From positions 93,446,641 to 93,510,640 of the forward strand of contig NC_081846.1 of NCBI RefSeq assembly GCF_963259705.1: 64,000 bases of DNA, in the 5' to 3' direction. This document shows positions 55,977 to 64,000 of this stretch, piece after piece. The notes under the pieces are model-generated. The model ran no database searches, was not told the DNA's origin, and saw nothing but the letters and a program-made list of their open reading frames with translations. Numbering within the stretch: the stretch's first letter is position 1; every line of letters starts with the position of its first letter. The DNA comes from Myotis daubentonii (Eukaryota; Chordata; Mammalia; Chiroptera; Vespertilionidae). A program made the position numbers and the translations under genes.

Positions 55977-56246
55977 CTCTAAATGCTCTTATGATGTAAA
56001 ATGTTATCAGAAACAGCCAAGTAATTTTCTGAGAAGTATGACAGAGGAGGTTGTTAAAGTTGGACTTTCCCTTCTTTGTCAATTAGCTAGTCATCTTCTA
56101 GTCAAGCCTTGTTTGGGTGACTTGCATTTTTCCCCACCTATGATCATTAATTAAAATTTCTTGGAATTCTCCCATAAGAAGAGAATTGCATTACTAACAG
56201 AAGTTGGTTCACACTCATTTCTGGTCCAATATGATGTTCTTATATA

Positions 56247-57621
56247 TCTAATCTAATAAAAGAAAAACATGCAAATTGACCGCACCTCCACTACGCCCCA
56301 AGCTATGTCCACCAGCCAATCAGAGTGACTATATGCAAATTAACCCAACCAAGATGGCAGCCTGCAGCCACAGAGCTGGAGCAAGCAGGAGGTTTGGTTG
56401 CCCCGGCGACGGAGGAAGCCAAGCTTCCTGCCTGCCCTGGCTGTCTGCGGCCTCCACTCAAGGCAACAGTTTCAATTATAGAAGATATATAAATCCCAGA
56501 TAACTGCTTCCAGCCAGCCTCCACTAGGAGCCTGGGTGGCTGGGGGTCATGGCCAGCCTGCAAACAGCCATCAGCCCCTCACCCAGGATGGCCACACCCT
56601 CATGGGGTGAGGGTCAATGCTGGGGGCCTTGGCCATCCTGCAAACAGCCACCAGCCCCTCACCCAGGCTGGCCAGGCACCCCAGTGTGGACCCCCACCCT
56701 GAAGGGACTGTGGCCAGGCTGCAAACAGCCATCAGCCCCTCACCCAGGCTGGCCACACCCTCATGGGGTGAGGGTGCCCACTGGGGGCTTGGCCAGCCTG
56801 AAACAGCCATCAGCCCCTCATCCAGGCTGTACAGGCACACCAGCAGGGACCCCCAACCTGAAGGGGCTGTGACCCGACTGCAAACAGCCATCAGCCACTC
56901 ACCCAGGCTGGCCAGGCACCCCAGCAGGACCTGCCTCCTTGAAGGTGCTGTGGCCAGCCTGAAAATGGCCATCAGCCCCTCATCCAAGCTGACCAGTCAC
57001 TCCAGGGGGAACACCACCCTGAAGGGGGTATGGCCAGTCTGAAAACTGCTCTCGGGCCCTCACCCAGGCTGGCCAGACACCCCAGCGGGACCCCCACCCT
57101 GATCCGTGACACCCTTCAGGGCAAACCAGCTGGCTCCCACTCATGCACCCGGCTTCTAGCCTATATAATTAAAGGGTAATATGTAAATTTACCCTAACCG
57201 CAGAATGACTGGGACTGACTGGTCACTAGGACACACACTGACCACCAGGGGCAGATGCTCAATGCAGGAGCTGCCCCCTGGTGGTTACTGTGCTCCCACA
57301 GCGGGAGCTCTGCTCAGTCAAGAGCCAGGCTGACTGCTGCCAGTACAGCGGTGGTGGTGGGAGCCTCTCCTGCCTCCTCAGCAGTGCAAATGACGTCCTA
57401 CTGCAGCTTAGGCCTGCTCCCCACTGGCAAGTGGATATCCCTCAAGGGCTCCCGGGCTGCCAGAGGGCTGTCTGACTGCCAGCTTAGGCCCAATCCCCCA
57501 AGGAGCAGGCCTAAGCTAGCAGGTGGTCATCCCCGGATGGGTCCCAGACTGCGAGAGGGCACAGACCCGGCTGAGGGACCCCCCACCCAAGTGTACAAAT
57601 TTTTGTACACCAGGCCTCTAG
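56247..57621 (+). mobile_element. composite Helitron (two units end to end)
   Basis: Unit 1 starts TCTAATCTAATAAAAG after A56246, with TATGCAAATTAACCC and CCAAGATGGCAGCC. Its junction with unit 2 is TTCTAGCCTATATAATTAAAG near 57160. Unit 2 ends CAGGCCTCTAG before T57622. A 70-100-bp tandem array (CTGCAAACAGCCATCAGCCC units) fills 56540-57110. CTCF-core-like motifs face each other at 57242-57284. Confidence 0.93.
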
Positions 57622-57929
57622 TACTATATATATTTAATTATTTTCATGCATGTAGAAAGTACAAGTAAATCCACTAGACATTTTAATCTACATCCAAACA
57701 TATTCTTGTCTATCTTTCCCATTACCATGTTTTCTCTTGGTATATTCTTATCTTTCTAAAGTCAGTGTTCAATATTCAGACTTTACTCTATATATTGTTT
57801 TATACATTTGAATATTCCTAATAACTATATAGTTATTAACTCTTGCATACAATGCAACTGATTTTTTTCAATTAAAGTTATGTTCACTTCATAAAAAGCA
57901 CTGTGTTTTATATAGTGTTGGAGCTGTGG

Positions 57930-58830
57930 TGGAGGGGGGGTTCATTAAATATTATTCTGCTGAGCTTCAACTATATTGGGCTTGTTACCATAGTTAGTTT
58001 TTTTTTTACCACTTTGTTATAACCCATTATGTGATTACCCCATAGTTTTTTTGTGTTCTCATTATGAACACTTGGAGTGTTTCCCATTTGTTTCCCTGTT
58101 CTGAACAAAATTGCTATGAACATTGTTTCACATGGCTTCCATTGTACACAGACAAGAGTTTCCTGTATAATTTTAATTATATATTTTAAGAGTAGAAATA
58201 TTTCCTTATAATATATGCAGTGTGCAGCCTTAGGAGGTAATGTTAAACTATCTTGAATATATTTGCATCTGAATAAGAGATTCTATTTGGCCATATATAC
58301 TCTGACATTTCGTATTGTCACATAGTTTTGGTTTTCTTAAATATATTTTATTGATTTTTTTTACAGAGAGGAAGGGAGATGGATAGAGAGTTAGAAACAC
58401 TGATGGGAGAGAAACATCAATCAGCTGCCTCCTGCACAACCCCTACTGGGGATGTGCCCACAACCAAGGTACATGCCCTTAACCGGAGTCAAACCTGGGA
58501 CCCTTCAAACCACAGGCCAATGCTCTATCCACCGAGCCAAACCAATCAGGGCTGTCACATAGTTTCTATTAATTGAATAATGTAAAAGGGCATCTCAGTA
58601 TGATACTGATTTAAATTTCACTGAATTCTAATAATTTTGTTTCTTATATTTCTTCTTCAACAAAATTCCTATTCATATACTTTGCCATTTTTTGTTTAAG
58701 TAGTTTTCTTTTTCTTACCAATTTATACCTATTTTTAAAATGTGCTTGACGCTATTCCTTTTGGCTGTGAAAATTGTAAATATATTCCCCCATTTATAAT
58801 TTGTCCTTTTACTCTTTTTTTTCTGGTGAA
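57930..58830 (-). mobile_element. old L1 3' region, split by SINE
   Basis: AACACTTGGAGTGTTTCCCA and AAATTGCTATGAACATTGTT (left part) and CATATACTTTGCCATTTTTT, TTATAATTTGTCCTTTTAC (right part) are reverse-oriented L1 ORF2/3' text. Old and decayed. Confidence 0.65.
58329..58552 (-). mobile_element. Ves SINE
   Basis: Reverse SINE with T-rich tail at the left and CCACCGAGCCAAACC at the right. The perfect 13-bp duplication TGTCACATAGTTT flanks it (58316-58328, 58553-58565). Confidence 0.95.
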
Positions 58831-59289
58831 AAAAGGTAGTAAACTAATGAAGAATGCAAATACCATCTTTATCAATCATTTCCATTTTATTTCAAGTATC
58901 AATGTTAAACTAGTAAGACTTTGAAAAGCATCGTGATTATACTGTGCTTTACCCATCCTGCATCACTATTTCTGTTCACTCCAATTTTACTTTTACTTTC
59001 TAGTAGAAATTTTAAGATAGCGTCATAGGCATGATCAAATGTCCCTATAGGCATCCAATGGGGCAAGTTCCAGCCTCTCCAATAATGTTTTATTCTAATC
59101 AGAAGGTTTCTAACCAACCTTATACATCAATCCATATGTCCTTAATATTCAGGTAAGTCTATTGCTACTATGTGGAAACTGAATAGAGGGCATAGCAAAC
59201 TAAAATGAAATGAATCACAAAACTGTCTAGAATATTTTCAGAGCACTAGTAGCCCATATTGTCAAACTTCTTTACCTGTTTTTCTTCCT
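58831..59289. other. intergenic, no gene recognised
   Basis: Unique AT-rich sequence. Confidence 0.5.
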
Positions 59290-59395
59290 CATTAAAGTAA
59301 ACTCCTTGAAAGTAGAGGTTACATCATTTCAAGAGCATCAGCAATTCCTAGTGAGTGCCTGGCACTCTGTAGAGATCTTTTCAATAAATTAATTA
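59290..59395 (+). repeat. L2 3'-end fragment
   Basis: AAACTCCTTGAAAGTAGAGG, GAGTGCCTGGCACTCTGTAG and TTTTCAATAAATTAATTAAT match the conserved L2 3' end order. Confidence 0.6.
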
Positions 59396-60118
59396 ATTAA
59401 TGCTATTATCTCATCATATGTGATGTTATATATATTTTTAAATGTAAGAAATTGGTTTGAAAGTTATAAAAACAATAATTTTGAAGGAGTAACAAAATAC
59501 GATGCTTCCTTGAAGTGAAGTTGAAAGAAATGTTTCTGGTGAGAGAGTATGCATGTATATGCAATGTAAATACACTGTTCTCACAAATATTTGAGGATGT
59601 AATATGCTATTATTCGTGAAGAGTTTCTTTGAGAATCATTTCTTCCTTTAGACTCTTTAGTTGAGCTCTCCTTAATAAACCTGGTTATTGTTCCCATTCC
59701 ATTTCAGAAGTGCATTCTCTGTCTCTCAAACACAGGAGCTATCACAATGCCCTGAATAGTTCCCAGCTTGGCCACTCTGCTTTGGCAACACTGTCTCCTA
59801 CAAGAAGTGAGGATTTAGCTAGAGATAACTCAGCCCAACAACACAAGAGTGGATGGTCACATACATGTACACACTGAAGAGGAGGAGGGAGGAATGGGAT
59901 GGATTGGTTAAAAGGCACCACGGAGCCTCAGATAAAATGATTGGATGGTAGAGCCAAAAAACTGCTGAAAGTAAATACCACCTCCAACTTCACAAGAACA
60001 ATATAATAGTTAATGACAATGGAAGCTACAAAACCCAGGCAATATCAGGTCTTTGGATCATTTGTTTCTCTGCAAGGGGATCATTTGTTCCTCTTGCTTT
60101 AAAATGTTTTGTGTAGTA
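59396..60118. other. intergenic, no gene recognised
   Basis: Unique sequence. Confidence 0.5.
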
Positions 60119-60318
60119 CTAGAGGCCTGATGAATGAAATTCATGCAAGAGTAGCCCTTCCTTCCCCCAGCTTCCCTCTGGCACCCGGAACCTGGGCTTC
60201 CCTCCAGGCATGAGCAGGCACCTGAGATCTGGGCTTCACTGGCAGCCTCGGTGTCTTCCGGAAGGTTATCTGGAAGGACTTCCAGTCTAATTAGCATATT
60301 ATGCTTTTATTATTATAT
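60119..60318 (-). mobile_element. short non-autonomous Helitron
   Basis: It begins CTAGAGGCCTGATGAATGAA after A60118 and ends CTAATTAGCATATTATGC-CTTTTATTATTATA. The interior carries the same TCCGGAAGGTTATCTGGAAG text as the copies at 1 and 1977. Confidence 0.9.
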
Positions 60319-60885
60319 TTTATATAATATTACTCGTTTACCTTATTAAATCTTATGTCCTCCTTATGAAATCTAATAATGGGTGTTTTAATGAGGCTAT
60401 CTTAGCCATATCGTTAGTAGTAAAAGATGATCCAAAAGTTTTTCTTAGATTATATATAGGGATGACTACAGCAATTAAGTTATTATGGAAATCTCAAGTA
60501 TCATGTGGAAAGACAAAATATTGTAACCATACACCGGATGACCAGGGTTTACACTCATTGATCCTGCTCACTCCTTCTTTATTTATTAAGCACATCACTA
60601 AATTCTCTAGGATTATAAACTCTACATTTATAATTTAGGTCAAGACACTTTGAAGGAAAAGAAAAATGGGAAGCAAAAAGCACAAAATACAAATAATAAT
60701 TCAGGTGGTAGAGAGTTATTCACACATGAAGGTAAAAATTCCTTCTCAAAGAAATCTAGTGCCAAGATAAAACTGAAGAGACACTTGAAAGAGTCCAGTG
60801 TTAAGTTATAGATATATAACATGGAGAAAAGTAGAAGAGCCTAGAAGTAACAAAATTCTTTGAAAATGTAATTTTTTAATGACAT
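60319..60885. other. intergenic, no gene recognised
   Basis: Unique AT-rich sequence. Confidence 0.5.
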
Positions 60886-61030
60886 ATTGTTTGTAGTTTC
60901 TTTTATTTTTATTGAGATTACTGGAGTTTTATTGGTTTTAAAATATGTTATAAGGATACAATTCTATAATACATCACTTCTATTGTTTTCACCACCACAA
61001 GTGCAGTCTCTTTCCACCACTGTTTATAAT
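60886..61030 (-). repeat. old L1 3'-end fragment
   Basis: TTTTATTTTTATTGAGATTA with TTTTCACCACCACAAGTGCA is typical of the 3' end of old mammalian L1, reversed. Confidence 0.6.
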
Positions 61031-62065
61031 AGTGTGTTGGTGATAGCACTGGAAAATACTGCCCATGATTACATGGGGTAAGACCCAGAGGCAGGGCCTA
61101 CTGGGCATAAGGAAGACTTAGAAGGCTAAGTCAGCCAAGTTCTAATGTAACTGCTAAGGAAATACATATTGCTCTTAAGGGATGAGGCATATTCTGTGGT
61201 GGGTGGGATGTAGAATGGACTCTATTATAGAGTCCAAACCCTGTTTAGAGCCCAACCGTTTCCAGAAGATCTAGATGGGGGCCTAGAACAGAGCCTGGAA
61301 AATGAGACCTTCTAGCTTGACAAGAACAGGATTCATGACAAGGGCCAGAGGCTCCCGCTATCCCCAAGCCTCTGGGGACATGATAAGGAAAAGCATAGCC
61401 AAAGAGAAAATGGCTTGTTGTAAAAATGCATGAGACTATTCCCCATACTGGGCGATACTCGATACATGATAGAGTTGTATGGAATTTTCAAGTCCACACA
61501 TATTAGTATACACCAATACATACCTCACATATAACTCATGTTTATACATTAGTTAAATAGAACTGCCAATAGCATATACTACATAAAAATACCACTGTCT
61601 GTGAGACAGGCATGGTTCTAAGCATACTTTTCTCAGGCATTTCTTAGCCTCACCACTGGGGAGAATTAGTAATGTGCTTATCCTAGACATATAAAATCAT
61701 TTCTTTTGTTTCATTCAGGTCACCTATCCTCTCGTTTTGATATGAAGTAAACAATAAAAAATTCAAGTTCATGGTAGTGTTTCCATTGGATATAGGGATC
61801 ACTCTGGCCAGTGGGTGTGGCAGCCTTGTAGTTCTGTGAATACTGGTTGGGTGGCTGTGGTGCACTCATGTCATACACAGGTCATAGAACACCACTGAAA
61901 CCATGGTGATGACGTGCATCATAACTGCCCTGGTGGAGTCCAAAGCACTGGTCAGAGTAGTGATTTGGTGAGAGGAGAGGTCTCTCAAGTGTCTTATTAT
62001 TGATAGTAATTTGTTTATATTAATTGTATTTGTTAATTTTATTCTTTGTCTTCACCAACTGACAC
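61031..62065. other. intergenic, no gene recognised
   Basis: Unique sequence. The stretch near 61590-61670 may hold a MIR relic. Confidence 0.45.
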
Positions 62066-62160
62066 TCTCCCCCAAACTCTGAGAGCAGAGTTTGGGGGAG
62101 AACCCCATTTGGGGGAGAACCCCCAAACTCTGCTGTTTGGGGGAGAAAGGTATCTGATTT
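62066..62160. repeat. hairpin cluster of CCCCCAAACTCTG words
   Basis: CTCCCCCAAACTCTG (62067-62081) pairs perfectly with CAGAGTTTGGGGGAG (62086-62100) over a 4-nt loop. A second hairpin CCCCCAAAC / GTTTGGGGG follows with a 6-nt loop near 62120-62145. Confidence 0.9.
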
Positions 62161-62334
62161 GAGTGACTCTTTAACGAGTTCAACCATGAATCATAAAGAG
62201 AAACAGAAACATTTGGAAGACAGGCATTTCATCAAAACTGCAAGCATGTCAAGAGGTATGTGTTATGCACATTCTCGGGGCATAGGGTAACCAGGTGCTC
62301 TTTTCTAAAGAAAGACATAGAGAATTCCTAGTTT

Positions 62335-62515
62335 TGATGGTGAATAGAGAGAGTGAGAGAGTGAGGAAAGAAGAGGGAGGATGGGAGAGGAGAGAGGAAA
62401 GGGAGTGAGTTGTGGGTGGGAGAGAGAAGAGAGAGAATGAAGAGGAGAAAGATGATAAACCAGGGAAAGAGGGAGAGGGTGGTGGGAGGGAGGGAAGAGA
62501 GACCTTGAGAGACTG
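62335..62515 (+). repeat. GA-rich purine tract
   Basis: Low-complexity GAGAG/GGGAGA DNA. Confidence 0.85.
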
Positions 62516-62979
62516 AGATGGATGTGTGCCTGCTGATCTTTTTAGGGCCCAGGGAGTCTGAGAGTAAACTTAGATGTCCAGGGCCTCGTCACTGTGGGTT
62601 AGGACATGTGCTACCTGCATCCTGTCCGTCTGGGTTGCTCTGTTAGAGACATAGTGGTTGATTAGTATAATATTTCTTAGGAAATGTATTTCCCTGTATT
62701 TGATTTCTGCCTAAGGGCATTGGTAGAGTAAATGCTGTTGTTGCTAGTTTTTTAATAGTATATTCTCCTGTTAATCAGGAAGAAAGTCTGGCTCCTAGAG
62801 GTGAGCAGTAAATTGGGGGTGGGGGGAGAAGGACATTGAACACTGAAAGTTATTGTGCAAGGATGAGTGTTTAATGTCAGATAGAATTTATTTACTCAGG
62901 GGTAAAAATGAATTGTTATCTTTTAGATTCTGAAGATATAAATGTGGGCCTACTATGTGAAATGTAAGAAAAAATGGGT

Positions 62980-63035
62980 TACACACACAAACACACACAC
63001 ACACACACACACACAAAAACAACAACAACAACAAA
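62980..63035 (+). repeat. (CA)n/(AAC)n microsatellite
   Basis: An ACACAC run passes into AAC and ACA triplets. Confidence 0.95.
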
Positions 63036-63317
63036 AATACAACTATTAACAATGATGGTTAAATTAAGAAGAAAGTTTGGCTCTTTCTGAAAACTGGAAA
63101 ACTGGAATGCTTTGGTTACTATGGAGATTGAAAGTAAACAAGCAACCAGTATCTGGAAGAACTGTTGGTCAGGTGTGGGAGGGTGGCAGATTGGAGCCAA
63201 CACCAAAGTTCTAATGGTAGCTCACATTCCTCAAGGGAACTGGTATTTCCAACTTGTTTGGGATTTCTGCGTCTTCCAGGGGACCTTTGGCAACATCATA
63301 TTGTAACTGTATTTTTA

Positions 63318-64000
63318 TCATTGGTACTATTACTACAAGTGTTGTCATTGCCCAACGGCCTTACGTCTTGCCCACCTCCCCCACAACCACTCCCCCTTTC
63401 CTGTGGCCATCACAACACTGTTGTCTGTGTTTATCAATTATGCATATGTGCTCTTTGGCTAATCCCTTTACCTTCTCTCATCCCATCTCCTCTCTCCTCC
63501 TCTGTGAGAGGGGTCAGGCTATTCCAAGTGTCCATGCCCCTGTTTCTATTTTGTTTGTGAGATTGGTATCCCTGCTTTTGAATTTTAGGTAAACAGAAGT
63601 GCAAAATACATACTTTGTGTCTGGTTCCTTTCTCTCTTCGTTATATTTATGATATTCATTCATGTAGCATTTGACTTTAGCTTTTTCAGTCTTGTTATCT
63701 GTATGGCATTGCATGAATATAATTTCTCCATTGATTATACTTTTCTGAGCATTTCTGTTGCTTTGTGTCTGAACTACATGAAAAGGTGATGTTCTGGGCA
63801 TTCTAGTACAAGTATTTTTCAGTTCAGACACATTTCTACTTGGTGAATGCTGAAGAGCTAGACTGCTGGGCCTAAGGTGCCATATTCTATCTTAAACCCT
63901 TGAGAACTCAATCTTTCATGCTTTTAACTTCTAAGGCAATTACATGTTACTGGCCTCCTAATTTGCACACTCTTTGTTGTACTCTTTGCATCTTTTTTTA
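63318..64000 (-). mobile_element. L1 3'-end relics, to window edge
   Basis: CAACACTGTTGTCTGTGTTTA and CTCTTTGGCTAATCCCTTTA resemble the minus-strand 3' end of the L1 at 3597. TTTGTGTCTGGTTCCTTTCT and GAAGAGCTAGACTGCTGGGC further right resemble the ORF2 end of an older L1. The exact extent is uncertain. Confidence 0.6.

Noticed and set aside
56276..57668. Frames of 75-141 codons
   Set aside because: Composite Helitron tandem array and 3' block; they are repeat translations.

Overview
The window is nuclear DNA from a vesper bat (family Vespertilionidae). Four things support this: many HeliBat-type rolling-circle transposons (5' TC with TCTAATAAAAG-like starts, 3' GTGCACCGGGCCTCTAG ends, inserted between A and T with no target duplication); tRNA-derived Ves-type SINEs; non-autonomous hAT elements with CAGTGATGGCGAACC termini; and L1 lineages in various states of decay. 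No bacterial-type operon, CRISPR array, tRNA or rRNA gene is visible. Species cannot be fixed from the sequence alone.

Layout. 1-3.6 kb: two Helitrons, a SINE and old unique sequence. 3.6-8.5 kb: a deep nest, in which an old 5'-inverted L1 holds a second 5'-inverted L1, hAT elements and a Helitron that itself holds a hAT; a hAT pair follows. 8.5-12.6 kb: mostly unique. 12.6-24.1 kb: a large rearranged L1 carrying an inverted copy of its own 5' region and pierced by SINEs and Helitrons. 25.5-29.4 kb, minus strand: a zinc-finger gene copy with KRAB-B box and C2H2 array. It looks like a processed (reverse-transcribed) copy: poly(A) with an AATAAA signal, no intron, a near-identical 15-bp duplication at both ends, and a flanking ancient repeat cut in two. 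29.9-36 kb: three Helitrons; the one at 31201-33677 carries a fragment matching the N-terminal part of Frizzled-1 (FZD1) plus a long palindrome. 38.5-41.5 kb: the best-preserved L1 (ORF2 broken). 42-46.6 kb: an old L1 holding a half-L1 (HAL1-like) element. 46.7-48.3 kb and 56.2-57.6 kb: composite Helitrons. The remainder is unique intergenic sequence with ancient MIR, L2, MER5 and L1 relics.

No gene network is present. The only long host-type reading frame is the 520-codon zinc-finger ORF, which has lost its in-frame connection to the KRAB-B box through a frameshift. The biologically interesting content lies in the mobile elements: host gene capture by a Helitron, Helitron copies carrying promoter-like motif clusters (CCAAT, octamer, YY1-like) and CTCF-core-like motifs, end-to-end Helitron composites, and datable nesting.
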